Below are positions 1-8,482 of a stretch of 64,000 nt of DNA, piece by piece. Origin of the DNA: Pseudogulbenkiania ferrooxidans 2002 (lineage in GTDB: Bacteria > Pseudomonadota > Gammaproteobacteria > Burkholderiales > Chromobacteriaceae); contig NZ_ACIS01000010.1 in assembly GCF_000174355.1 (NCBI RefSeq), positions 105,977-169,976 of the forward strand. The letters are read 5' to 3'. The notes below the pieces were generated by a model. It was not told the origin of the DNA. It made no database searches and saw only the letters and a list, made by a program, of their open reading frames with translations. A program made the translations under genes and the position numbers. Numbering within the stretch: the first letter of the stretch is position 1; every line of letters starts with the position of its first letter.

Positions 1-6
1 AGGGCG

Positions 7-1389
7 CTAGCCAGCCATTTTGCAGTACTGTTCATAGGCTTCCTTCAGTTTGACGTCGTAATTGTAAGTTTTGTAGCTCGGGCCATTGTAATGTTTGGCA
101 ATATTGGCCCAGTCCTTGGCCTTGACCGCGGCCCACAGGCCAGGATTTTTTTCGATAAATCCGGCCAACAGTTCGATCTGGCCGGCTTCGTTCCGGCACA
201 TCATCTGCACAAACGTTTCAACCTCGGTCGCGTTACATGCAGCATGATTGAATCCCATGACCTGGAATTTGCCCCACGAGGCGGATTTGAGTGCGGCTTC
301 TGAATTCCGGCCGTAAGCATTGATCAGGCGCAGATAATCCTGCCTGTTGTCGTAAATATCTTCATTGTCCACGCGGCCGTCGGGCAGGGCCTTGTCTTCC
401 TGCTTCAGGTATTTGGCCTTGCGGTATGCCACTGGCCAGCAAATATCCGGATAGATGTCATATGGGCTTTTGCAACCTGGCACTCCCGGTCCGTGATAGC
501 GCTTCTTTTTGCTATTGAAATGCGGCCCATTGGCACAGGTTAATCGGTGAAAGTGGTGCCGCTCGAAGACCAGTTTGGGGGCATGCACCTTGTGCGCATG
601 GGTGTCGTTGATCACCCAGAATGCCGAGCGGCCACCGGACTCGACCTTGGCGATTGCCTTGAGCACGTTGACTTCGCACTTGAGATCGCGCGCTAAGTTG
701 CTCCAATCATCTTTCGAGATCGGTTTTTCCTCAAAGGCCTGCATGTATTGCAGCAGTTGTTTTGGCAGATCGACACCGATCTCAATAACCGATTCCCCTT
801 CCTTGCCTTTTTTCTTTTTCTTTTTGACATCGGGGTTATTGGGCACAGGGTTGCCAGCTGGTTTTTTCGGCAAATCAGGCTTGGCTTTGGAGGGCACTGG
901 CTTTTTATCCGCAGGTGTCGGTGTGGTTGGTGCGCCGGCAGGATGTGGCTCCAACTGATCCTTGAACGATATATAGGGGCTAACCAGCGTGATCAGTTTT
1001 TCACCGTAACCAGATACGGTAGCTCCCAATCGCTGCCAGTTACCCATGAAGTCCTTGGCCAGGATCTCAACTGTGGAGTCAGCATGACGGGTCACCTTCT
1101 CATCTGACAGGCCATTTTTTTCGGCTTTCCCATGATGGGCCTTGCCGTCAATCACCAGTTGATATGCCAGGTTCTCTATTGGATGGCGCAATGCATCCAG
1201 AAACAGTACTCTGATTGAAAAGGCGGCGCGTTCGCTCAGATAAATGGGCTGGCCGACCTGCAGCCTGTTCGGATTTTGCAGCTTATTGAGCTTGATCAGC
1301 TTGGATAGCGGCACGCCCCGGCTTTTGGCGATGAGACTGAGCGTGTCGCCTTCTTGGACAATATGAATCTCAGTTGGCATCTGCGTCAT
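7..1389 (-). CDS. LysM / N-acetylmuramidase (DUF3380) cell-wall hydrolase, probable T6SS effector
   Basis: Predicted peptidoglycan-cleaving protein of 460 aa. An N-terminal LysM domain (about residues 6-52, with the signature VQEGDTLSLIAKSRGV) should bind peptidoglycan. A Pro/Lys-rich linker with a run of six lysines (about 140-200) leads to a C-terminal N-acetylmuramidase domain (about 215-458) of the DUF3380 family, with the probable catalytic Glu in AIAKVESGGRSAFW and the late motif SASWGKFQVMGFNH. I chose the ATG at 1389 because GAGG lies six bases upstream; a longer reading from 1455 would run deep into vgrG, while this one overlaps the vgrG stop by 20 bases. No signal peptide is visible, which fits delivery by the VgrG spike encoded just upstream. 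Any immunity gene would lie beyond the left edge. The enzyme family is clear; the antibacterial effector role is inference from position. Confidence 0.85.
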   Translation of the reverse strand: MTQMPTEIHIVQEGDTLSLIAKSRGVPLSKLIKLNKLQNPNRLQVGQPIYLSERAAFSIRVLFLDALRHPIENLAYQLVIDGKAHHGKAEKNGLSDEKVTRHADSTVEILAKDFMGNWQRLGATVSGYGEKLITLVSPYISFKDQLEPHPAGAPTTPTPADKKPVPSKAKPDLPKKPAGNPVPNNPDVKKKKKKGKEGESVIEIGVDLPKQLLQYMQAFEEKPISKDDWSNLARDLKCEVNVLKAIAKVESGGRSAFWVINDTHAHKVHAPKLVFERHHFHRLTCANGPHFNSKKKRYHGPGVPGCKSPYDIYPDICWPVAYRKAKYLKQEDKALPDGRVDNEDIYDNRQDYLRLINAYGRNSEAALKSASWGKFQVMGFNHAACNATEVETFVQMMCRNEAGQIELLAGFIEKNPGLWAAVKAKDWANIAKHYNGPSYKTYNYDVKLKEAYEQYCKMAG

Positions 1390-2113
1390 CTTCAACCTCG
1401 TGTTCTTGGCTGGACCAATCGGCCATGCTTTCTTCCATGTGCCAGCTTTCTGCAAGCATCAACATATGGTTGACTTTCTCCGGTGAGCTGGCCGTGACGC
1501 TGGCTGACTCCGTGTTGTCCTGTGTGGCGTGTAGTACGGCTAATTGCTGGTTACCAAGTAGACTTCGAGATTGGTACGAAGCGGGAAATGGTAGCCACTC
1601 ACCAGGAAAGGACGACCAATCAAGTTTCTGGCTATGACAAGGCGTATCTTTGCTAATTGGCATAGTTGTCATGGGGACATTCATGCTCGTCGGCCCGCTC
1701 AACGCATGCTCCGCCCCCTTCACGCTGACCGTGCCGGGGCAGTGGATGTCGATATTGCCGCCGGACAGCTTGATGTAGCCGCCGCCGCTGGTGAGCAGGA
1801 TTTCTTCTTTGGCGATCACCACTACCTTGCCCTTGCAGGAGGTGATGGTCACATCCCTGTCTGCAGTCAGCTCCATCGCATCGCTCTGCGCCTGGACCTG
1901 CACCTTGCCCTTGGCCGCGATCAGCTTGAGGCTGATTGAGTCCTTCACTCCGGCGACGAACAGGCTGATGTGCTGCCCCACGTTGTGCAGCCAGCGCCGG
2001 CCCGAGGTCTGCTGGGTGTCGCGCTGGGCTATTTGGTCGAGATTGGTGCCGGCGGCCAGGGTGAGGCTGTTGTCGGTGGTCGCGGCGAGGCCGGCCGGGG
2101 CACTGAGGATCAT
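1370..2113 (-). CDS. VgrG C-terminal part (DUF2345 needle extension), separated by a frameshift
   Basis: This reading frame carries the DUF2345 repeat region that normally continues a VgrG spike: motifs MILSAPAGLAATT, SLTLAAGTN and the beta-helix repeats VTITSCKGKVVVIAKEEI and YIKLSGGNIDIHCPGTV. It is in the -1 frame relative to the upstream vgrG piece; reading back, the homology continues without a gap across about 2158-2165 (NPDKEGKTAKEQ). A single lost base explains this. The ATG at 2113 overlaps the upstream stop as TGATG, so the 247-aa piece could also be made by translational coupling. The tail after about residue 150 is less conserved and may recruit the muramidase effector whose start overlaps this stop. 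Whether this is a true mutation, a sequencing error or a working split protein cannot be told from sequence alone. Confidence 0.7.
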   Translation of the reverse strand: MILSAPAGLAATTDNSLTLAAGTNLDQIAQRDTQQTSGRRWLHNVGQHISLFVAGVKDSISLKLIAAKGKVQVQAQSDAMELTADRDVTITSCKGKVVVIAKEEILLTSGGGYIKLSGGNIDIHCPGTVSVKGAEHALSGPTSMNVPMTTMPISKDTPCHSQKLDWSSFPGEWLPFPASYQSRSLLGNQQLAVLHATQDNTESASVTASSPEKVNHMLMLAESWHMEESMADWSSQEHEVEDDADAN

Positions 2114-4272
2114 CAGCGGTTGTTGGCCACCCTGTTCTTTCGCGGTCTTGCCTTCTTTGTCGGGTTGCTGCCGGCCTCCCACGCTTTCAGTGCCTGCACG
2201 TGGTGTTGCAGGTGGCCGTCGGCTTTGTTCGCGCCTTTGCCGTTGTCGGGCTTGATCTCGGTGGGCCCGGTTTCGACAGAGTCGGCCAGCTGCGCGGTAG
2301 CGGTCTCGCCCAGCGATTGGCTCAGGCTCAGCGCGGCGTCGAGCTGGCTTTGCGCGCCGTCGCGCGCCAGTTGTTTGCCGGAGGCTGAGGGCTGCGCTTC
2401 GGTGCTGAGCAGCAGGCCGTGGCCGGCGCGGATGGCGCCGTGGCGGTCGGTGCGCAGTTCGAAGCCCTCGCCGCGCGGCGTGGCTTTGCCGTCGGTTCTG
2501 GGGTGGGTGAGGTAGCCCTGGTTGAGCTGCGTCTGGCCGTGCTCGCTGCTGAGCTTGGCGCGCACTTCGCCAGGTGTGTCGTCGAACAGCAGTTCGTTGT
2601 ACTGGCCGCCCTGGTGCTCTTTCGACTTGATGCCGGACAGGGTCTTGTTGGCCGGCAGGTTGCCGGCGCCGCTGAAGGCGGGCGGCGGGTGGCTGCCGTT
2701 GTACAGCACGCCGGTGATGACCGGGCGGTCGATGTCGCCTTCGAGGAAGTCGACCAGCACTTCCTGGCCGATACGCGGGATGAACTGGTGGCCCCAGCCG
2801 GCGCCGGCCGAGGGCATGGCGACGCGCAGCCAGCAGCTGGAGGTGTCGTCGAGGTTGGCGCCGATCGTCGGGTGTTCGTCGGGACGCTGCCAGTGGAACT
2901 GGACCTTGATGCGGCCGTGGGCGTCGGTGTGCACTTCTTCGTTGGCCGGGCCGACTACCGTGGCGGTCTGGGCGCCGCGCGCGGTGGGCTTGGCCAGCGT
3001 GGTGCCGGCGTAGGCCGGGGTGAGCGGCAGGCCGCGGCGCTGGGCGCTGAAGGTGGTGTGGTACGGAACGTCGCTTGCCGACGTGTCGGCCCCCGCGCCG
3101 GCGGTCGACGTTGGCCGAAGGCTGGGCGGCAGGGCCCGTGCCAGGTCGGTCGGCAGGTTGTTGCGGGCGGTGAAGGTCTGGCGCGTGACGATGAATTCGC
3201 GCTGTTCGGGAGCGTCTCCCTCGTGCGCCGGGTGATCGTCGAGGCGGAACCACTGCCCGGCGGCGAGCCCGCGCACCGAGCCGCCACCGTCGAAGCGCTT
3301 GGCCTGCGCGTCGTGCGCCTGCTGGCGCAGCCGCGCGTAGTGGGCGAGCTGGCCGGCGTAGTACGGGCCGGGGACGTCGTAGTCCTGCAGGCTGCTCTGC
3401 AGCCGCGTCCCATCGGAGCCCTGCTCGACGGCGCTGGACTCGCCGCTGTGGCCGGTGGCGACCGGCTGGTAGTCGAAGCTGGCCAGCGCCACGCCGCCGG
3501 GCACGATCCGGCGCGCGCCATCCCAACGGGTGAGGCCATCCTCTTCCTCGGTGGCATCGCTGCGGTGGAAGCGCACCCGCTCCACCCCGGCGGCCGGCGG
3601 CGAATACGGGTCGTCGAAGGCGACGAGCTGGACCAGCGGGAGAGCCCCGCGCGACGCGGCGCGACCTTGCTCGCTCGCTCCCTCTCCATGCTCGAAGCGC
3701 CAGGCCAACCCTTCTTCGTGCAGCAGGCGCACGAGGAAGTCGTAGTCGCTCTCGCGGTATTGCAGGCAGTAACTGCGGGAGGGCAGCTCGCCCGCGAGCG
3801 CGAAGTCGAGACGCTGCACCGCCGCGAACACCGGGTTGGCGGCGGCGTGTTCGGCGAACACCTGGCGCACGATATCGGGCACAGAGAGGTCCTGGAACAC
3901 CCGCGAGGTACGGCGCAGGCGCAGCAGCGCGAACGGCGGCTCGACGGTGAGGGCGTACTTGGCAAAGCCGCCGTCGGCCCCCAGGCTGTCGACAGCGCTG
4001 ACCACACCGCCGCGCACCTGCTCGGTCCCGTCCGCCCCGGCGAGACCGAGCCGCACCGGCACGCCGAGCAGCGACTTCAGTTCGAGCCCGGCATCGGGCG
4101 ACAGGCACTCGACGCGGTAGCGGTAGCTGTCGGAGACCGCCTCGTCGCCGTGCACGGCGAGTGGCAGCAGCGTCTCGCCCCAGCGCTGGCCGTCGCCCAG
4201 GTGCAGGGTGAGGAGGCGCTGCTCCTGGCTGAAGGCGGCGGCGAAGCTGGCGAGGAGGGAGTGAAAGGCCAT
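2113..4272 (-). CDS. vgrG: Type VI secretion spike protein VgrG, N-terminal part (gp27/gp5-like)
   Basis: VgrG is the trimeric tip of the type VI secretion needle. This 719-aa frame holds the gp27-like base (about 1-390; typical stretches SYCLQYRESDYDFLVRLLHE and GLAWRFEH) and the gp5-like OB domain with HGRIKVQFHWQRPDEHP and the hallmark block around FIPRIGQEVLVDFLEGDIDRP (about 440-510). It runs on through HHVQALKAWEAGSN and then leaves the homologous frame, ending in a basic out-of-frame tail. The rest of the protein is in the next frame (1370-2113). With both parts joined it would be about 968 aa, the usual size for VgrGs with a DUF2345 extension. The ATG at 4272 has only a weak ribosome site. 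No other T6SS core gene is in the window, so this is an orphan vgrG-effector island. Confidence 0.85.
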   Translation of the reverse strand: MAFHSLLASFAAAFSQEQRLLTLHLGDGQRWGETLLPLAVHGDEAVSDSYRYRVECLSPDAGLELKSLLGVPVRLGLAGADGTEQVRGGVVSAVDSLGADGGFAKYALTVEPPFALLRLRRTSRVFQDLSVPDIVRQVFAEHAAANPVFAAVQRLDFALAGELPSRSYCLQYRESDYDFLVRLLHEEGLAWRFEHGEGASEQGRAASRGALPLVQLVAFDDPYSPPAAGVERVRFHRSDATEEEDGLTRWDGARRIVPGGVALASFDYQPVATGHSGESSAVEQGSDGTRLQSSLQDYDVPGPYYAGQLAHYARLRQQAHDAQAKRFDGGGSVRGLAAGQWFRLDDHPAHEGDAPEQREFIVTRQTFTARNNLPTDLARALPPSLRPTSTAGAGADTSASDVPYHTTFSAQRRGLPLTPAYAGTTLAKPTARGAQTATVVGPANEEVHTDAHGRIKVQFHWQRPDEHPTIGANLDDTSSCWLRVAMPSAGAGWGHQFIPRIGQEVLVDFLEGDIDRPVITGVLYNGSHPPPAFSGAGNLPANKTLSGIKSKEHQGGQYNELLFDDTPGEVRAKLSSEHGQTQLNQGYLTHPRTDGKATPRGEGFELRTDRHGAIRAGHGLLLSTEAQPSASGKQLARDGAQSQLDAALSLSQSLGETATAQLADSVETGPTEIKPDNGKGANKADGHLQHHVQALKAWEAGSNPTKKARPRKNRVANNR
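3110..3120 (+). repeat. Uptake-like word GTTGGCCGAAG, in vgrG
   Basis: Exact copy, flanked CGAC before and GCTGG after. Confidence 0.8.
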
Positions 4273-4579
4273 GGGGAGTCAGACGATAGGGATCTTGTCG
4301 GGTAACAAAATATGACAAAAGAGAGAGGCGGCATTGTCTAGCATGGTTATGCATATGGCAATATGAGGCAGTAGGGAAAAACGAAGTCGGATCTGGACGG
4401 TGTGCTATCCCAACGGTGGCGGGGCAGGGGTGTTGGGTCTTGGATAAGTAGGAGTAAGGGAAGGGAAACAGCACCCCCTGCAAGGGGGGAACCGTCGGTA
4501 GCCTTTGGCAAGAGTCAGCGGTTTTTAGGGCAAGTGGGTGGCCAGATGCTTCCTTAATTGTTTGCCCGACTATCAGACG

Positions 4580-4607
4580 AAAAAAAGGCGCGGAACTCGT
4601 CCGCGCC
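4580..4607 (-). terminator. Rho-independent terminator of the indolepyruvate oxidoreductase gene
   Basis: On the minus strand an 8-bp G+C-rich stem (GGCGCGGA / TCCGCGCC) with a five-base loop is followed by seven T. It lies 60 bases past the stop of the oxidoreductase gene. The rest of the 395-base gap between that gene and vgrG (4273-4667) shows no gene I can support. Confidence 0.85.
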
Positions 4608-4667
4608 CAACACTCCTCGACTACTGTTGCTTCCCTAATTCCTATTGCAGTGTGAGGCCACGGAGAT

Positions 4668-7600
4668 TCAGGCCGCCACCACGCCCTTGACGACCTTCCC
4701 CTTGCCGGCGAAGGCAGCCAGCAGTTCCTGCTGCTTCTGCTGCGCAAAGGCGTAGCTGCGGTCCTTGATCGGGCCGAAGCCGCGGATGCCTTCGGCCAAC
4801 TTGGCCAGCTCCACCGCGCTGGCGAGGTTGTCGGCCTTGAGCCCCTGGAGCAGGGTGTCGACCAGCGTTTCGAACTCGCCGATCAGGCGGCGTTCCAGTT
4901 TCCGGTCGGCCTGCCAGCCGAAGACGTCGAGCGGGGTGCCGCGCAGGAAGCGCAGCTTGGCCAGCACCTTCATCGCCGGCAGCATCCACGGCCCGACGCT
5001 GATCTTCTTGGCCTTGCCGCCGGTCATCCAGCTGGCGCCGAGCTGGAAGTGCAGCGTGTAGTCGCCCTCGAAGGTGCCGTCCAGCGCGCGCAGGAATTCG
5101 CCGTCGCTGTAGAGCCGCGCCACTTCGTACTCGTCCTTGTAGGCCAGCACGTGGTAGTAGCTCTTGGCCACCGCCAGCGTCAGCGCCTGGCTGCCCGGCT
5201 TGACGCCTTCCTCGGCTGCCTTCACGCGTTGCACCAGCGCCTTGTAGCGTTCGGCCAGGCCGGCGTTCTGGTAGGCGGTGAGCAGCTGGGCGCGGTGGTG
5301 CAGCACGGCGTCCGGTGTTTCACGTGGAACGAACTGCACCACGGCGTTGGGAGTGACCAGCGCCTCGACGCGCGCCGGGTCGTGCGCGGCGTGGCGGCCC
5401 CAGAAGAAGGCCTGCTGATTGAAGGTCACCGCGGCGCCGTTGAGGCGGATCGCTTCCATGATCGCTTCCTCGCTCACCGGCACCAGCCCCTTCTGCCAGG
5501 CGTAGCCCAGCATGAACATGTTGCTGGCGATGGCGTCGCCGAGCAGGGAGGTGGCGAGACGGGTGGCGTTGACCTCGGAGTAGTGGCCGGCGCCGACCGA
5601 CTCGATGATGGCGTCCTTCATGCTGCGCGCCGGGAAGCGCTGGTCCGGGTTCTTCAGGAAGGCGCTTGTGGGCGACTCGAAGCTGTTGATGATGGCGTGG
5701 CTGAAGCCCTCGCGCATCTTGGCCAGCGCCTCTTCGGCGGCGGTCACCACCAGGTCGCAGCCGAGGATCAGGTTGGCGTCGCCGGCGGCGATGCGCACCG
5801 CGTGCAGCTGCTCCTTGTTGTCGGCGATGCGCACGTGCGACCACACCGAGCCGCCTTTCTGCGCCAGGCCGGCCATGTCGAGCACGGTGACGCCCTTGCC
5901 GTCGAGGTAGGCCGCCATGCCCAGCACCTGGCCGATGGTGACCACGCCGGTGCCGCCGACGCCGGTGACCATGATGCCGTAGGGGTGGTGCGCCGACGGC
6001 ACCAGCGGCGCGGGCAACGGCGGCAGGCTGCCGAGGTTGGCCGAAGCCGCCGCCGGCTTGTGCAGCTTGCCGCCTTCGACGGTGACGAAGCTCGGGCAGA
6101 AGCCTTCCAGGCAGGAGTAGTCCTTGTTGCAGCTCGACTGGTCGATCTTGCGCTTGCGTCCCAGCGGCGTTTCCACCGGCATCACCGACAGGCAGCCCGA
6201 CTTGACGCTGCAGTCGCCGCAGCCTTCGCACACGCGTTCGTTGATGAACACGCGCTTGGCCGGGTCGGGGTAGTCACCGCGCTTGCGGCGGCGACGCTTC
6301 TCGGCGGCGCAGGTCTGGTCGTGGATCAGGATGGTGGTGCCTTCGGTCTCGCGCAGTTCCTTCTGCAGGCGGTCGAGCTCGCGGCGGTGGAACACCTCGA
6401 CGCCTTCGGCCAACCCTTTCACGTTCTGGTACTTCTCCGGCTCGTCGCTGGTGATGACGATGCGCTTGACGCCCTCGGCGGCGAGCTGGCGCGTGATCAT
6501 CGGCACGTTGAGCGGGCCGTCGACGTGCTGGCCGCCGGTCATCGCCACGGCGTCGTTGTAGAGGATCTTGTAGGTGATGTTGACCTTGCCGGCGATGGCG
6601 GCGCGGATCGCCAGTAGACCGGAGTGGAAGTAGGTGCCGTCGCCCAGGTTGGCGAACACGTGGCGGGTGTTGGTGAACGGCGCCTGGCCGAGCCAGGCCA
6701 CGCCTTCGCCGCCCATCTGGCTGAAGGTCTTGGTGTGCGGCTCGATCCAGGTGGCCATGTAGTGGCAGCCGATGCCGGCCAGCGCGCGGCTGCCGTCGGG
6801 CACCTTGGTGCTGGAGTTGTGCGGACAGCCCGAGCAGTAGTGCGGCACGCGTGCGATCGCTTCGCGCGGCTGTACCAGCTGCGCTTCCTTGTCATCGTAG
6901 AACTTGAGGCGGTCGTGGATCACCGGGCTGTCGAAGATCAGCGCCAGGCGGCTGGCGATGGCGCGCGCGATCATGGCCGGGGTCAGCTCGCCCGCCGCCG
7001 GCAGCAGCCAGTCGCCGTGCGGCAGCGCCCATTCGCCCTTCTCGGCGAACTTGCCGACCACGCGCGGGCGCACGTCGTCGCGCCAGTTGTACAGCTGCTC
7101 TTTCAATTGGTATTCGATGATCTGGCGCTTCTCTTCCACCACCAGGATCTCGTCCAGCCCCTCGGCGAAGTGGCGCACGCCTTCCGGCTCGAGCGGCCAG
7201 GTCATGCCGACCTTGAAGATTCTGAGGCCGATCTCGGCCGCCAGCGCCTCGTCGATGCCGAGGTCGTCGAGCGCCTGCATCACGTCAAGGTAGCTCTTGC
7301 CGGTGGTGATGATGCCGAGGCGCGGCTGCGGCGAATCGAGCACGATCCTGTTGAGGTGGTTGGCGCGGGCGTAGGCCAGCGCGGCGTACAGGCGGTGGTG
7401 CAGCACGCGCTTTTCCTGCGCCAGCGGGGTGTCGGGCCAGCGGATGTTGAGGCCGTCCGGCGGCAGTGGGAAGTCGTCCGGGATCACCACATTGATGCGC
7501 TCGGGCGAGACGTCGACGATGGCGGCGCTCTCCACGGTGTCGGTGATGGCCTTGATCGACACCCAGCAGCCGGAGTAGCGGCTCATCGCCCAGCCGTGCA

Positions 7601-8150
7601 GGCCGAAGTCGAGCACTTCCTGCACCCCGGACGGGTTGAGCACCGGGATCATGCTGGCGGCGAGGATGTGGTCGGACTGGTGCGGGAAGGTGGAGGACTT
7701 GGCGGCATGGTCGTCGCCCGCCACCAGCAGCACCCCGCCGAACTGGCTGGTGCCGGCCACGTTGCCGTGCTTGATGACGTCGCCGGAGCGGTCCACGCCC
7801 GGGCCCTTGCCGTACCACATGGCGTACACGCCGTCGTACTTGGCGCCTTCGAACAGGTTGACCTGCTGCGTGCCCCACACCGCGGTGGCGGCGAGGTCCT
7901 CGTTGATGCCGGGGTGGAACACCACGTTGTGTTGCTTGAGATACGGCTCGGCCTTCTGCATCGACAGGTCGACGTTGCCGAGCGGCGAGCCGCGGTAGCC
8001 GGTGACGTAGCCGGCGGTGTTCAGTCCGGCGGCGCGGTCGCGCTCCTGTTGCATCATCGGCAGGCGCACCAGCGCCTGGATGCCGGTCATGAATACTTGC
8101 CCGGTGGGCGCGGTGTACTTTTCTTCCAGATCGACATGGCGGATCGACAT
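4668..8150 (-). CDS. Indolepyruvate:ferredoxin oxidoreductase, single-chain (IorA-IorB type)
   Basis: A 1160-aa thiamine-pyrophosphate enzyme that oxidatively decarboxylates aryl- or branched-chain 2-oxo acids to acyl-CoA with ferredoxin as acceptor, in the cytoplasm. Order of domains: N-terminal pyruvate-oxidoreductase-like domain, TPP-binding domain (HYCSGCPHNSS near 440, GDGTYFHSG and GGQHVDGPLNVP around 520-560), a ferredoxin-like cysteine region (CEGCGDCSVKSGC near 650 followed by CNKDYSCLEGFCPS), and a C-terminal gamma domain (GVGGTGVVTIGQVLGMAA). The length fits the fused proteobacterial form. The gene stands alone with its own terminator. Its upstream region carries a palindrome like those bound by LiuR, which would link it to amino-acid catabolism; that link is inference. 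Confidence 0.92.
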   Translation of the reverse strand: MSIRHVDLEEKYTAPTGQVFMTGIQALVRLPMMQQERDRAAGLNTAGYVTGYRGSPLGNVDLSMQKAEPYLKQHNVVFHPGINEDLAATAVWGTQQVNLFEGAKYDGVYAMWYGKGPGVDRSGDVIKHGNVAGTSQFGGVLLVAGDDHAAKSSTFPHQSDHILAASMIPVLNPSGVQEVLDFGLHGWAMSRYSGCWVSIKAITDTVESAAIVDVSPERINVVIPDDFPLPPDGLNIRWPDTPLAQEKRVLHHRLYAALAYARANHLNRIVLDSPQPRLGIITTGKSYLDVMQALDDLGIDEALAAEIGLRIFKVGMTWPLEPEGVRHFAEGLDEILVVEEKRQIIEYQLKEQLYNWRDDVRPRVVGKFAEKGEWALPHGDWLLPAAGELTPAMIARAIASRLALIFDSPVIHDRLKFYDDKEAQLVQPREAIARVPHYCSGCPHNSSTKVPDGSRALAGIGCHYMATWIEPHTKTFSQMGGEGVAWLGQAPFTNTRHVFANLGDGTYFHSGLLAIRAAIAGKVNITYKILYNDAVAMTGGQHVDGPLNVPMITRQLAAEGVKRIVITSDEPEKYQNVKGLAEGVEVFHRRELDRLQKELRETEGTTILIHDQTCAAEKRRRRKRGDYPDPAKRVFINERVCEGCGDCSVKSGCLSVMPVETPLGRKRKIDQSSCNKDYSCLEGFCPSFVTVEGGKLHKPAAASANLGSLPPLPAPLVPSAHHPYGIMVTGVGGTGVVTIGQVLGMAAYLDGKGVTVLDMAGLAQKGGSVWSHVRIADNKEQLHAVRIAAGDANLILGCDLVVTAAEEALAKMREGFSHAIINSFESPTSAFLKNPDQRFPARSMKDAIIESVGAGHYSEVNATRLATSLLGDAIASNMFMLGYAWQKGLVPVSEEAIMEAIRLNGAAVTFNQQAFFWGRHAAHDPARVEALVTPNAVVQFVPRETPDAVLHHRAQLLTAYQNAGLAERYKALVQRVKAAEEGVKPGSQALTLAVAKSYYHVLAYKDEYEVARLYSDGEFLRALDGTFEGDYTLHFQLGASWMTGGKAKKISVGPWMLPAMKVLAKLRFLRGTPLDVFGWQADRKLERRLIGEFETLVDTLLQGLKADNLASAVELAKLAEGIRGFGPIKDRSYAFAQQKQQELLAAFAGKGKVVKGVVAA
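4790..4800 (-). repeat. Uptake-like word, in the indolepyruvate oxidoreductase gene
   Basis: Exact copy on the minus strand (CTTCGGCCAAC), followed by TTGGCC. Confidence 0.8.
6036..6046 (+). repeat. Uptake-like word with full 14-base context
   Basis: AGGTTGGCCGAAGC, the extended consensus, inside the oxidoreductase gene. Confidence 0.85.
6414..6424 (-). repeat. Uptake-like word, third copy in the oxidoreductase gene
   Basis: CTTCGGCCAACCC, exact over 11 bases. Confidence 0.8.
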
Positions 8151-8266
8151 GTGGGTTCTCCTCCTGTGCTCGCTTGTGGCGTCAGCGGCAACCCGCCTTG
8201 TGGGCAGGCCTTCTCCTCTTACTGTTTTAGTTCAAGGATGCCGCGCGGTAGTTTCAGCGGACTATA

Positions 8267-8290
8267 GGTAACGTTAACGTAAACGTCAAA
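8267..8290. promoter_or_regulatory. LiuR-like (MerR family) operator candidate
   Basis: Overlapping TTAACGT / AACGTNAA words form a near-palindrome (core TTAACGTAAACGTCAA at 8274-8289), about 120 bases before the indolepyruvate oxidoreductase start. Its shape recalls operators of LiuR, the MerR-type regulator of branched-chain amino-acid breakdown in proteobacteria. No liuR gene is in the window, so the match is to my memory of the motif only. I see nothing else in the rest of the 8151-8482 gap. Confidence 0.4.
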
Positions 8291-8482
8291 GAGATTGACG
8301 GATCGGCATGACCCGCGTTGCGTCTGTGCCAGTGCAGCAAGTGCTAACGCAGGTGACGATTGTTCGGCCACTTGAACAGTCTTGTCTGCCAGAGCCAATT
8401 GAAGGTAGAGCGGGCGGGCGTTAGGCTACAGGGATAAAAACGGCGTGTTGCGCCGATGACCCTCCCACATCGAGATTTTCCC

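Noticed and set aside
2158..2165. Programmed -1 frameshift site in vgrG
   Set aside because: The bases at the switch (AACCCGAC) do not form a standard slippery heptamer and I see no clear downstream pseudoknot, so a simple indel is favoured.
2419..4305. Long plus-strand open frame opposite vgrG (628 codons)
   Set aside because: Antisense shadow of a G+C-rich gene; its composition is low-complexity Val/Ala/Gly/Arg and vgrG on the other strand has clear homology.
2113..4747. Upstream part of the long minus-strand frame that ends at 1370
   Set aside because: Only its last part (1370 to about 2160) is homologous to VgrG; the rest is an Arg/Ala-rich shadow.
5049..8267. Plus-strand frames of 522 and 547 codons opposite the indolepyruvate oxidoreductase gene
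   Set aside because: Shadow frames with His/Arg/Val-rich text; the minus strand encodes a complete recognised enzyme.
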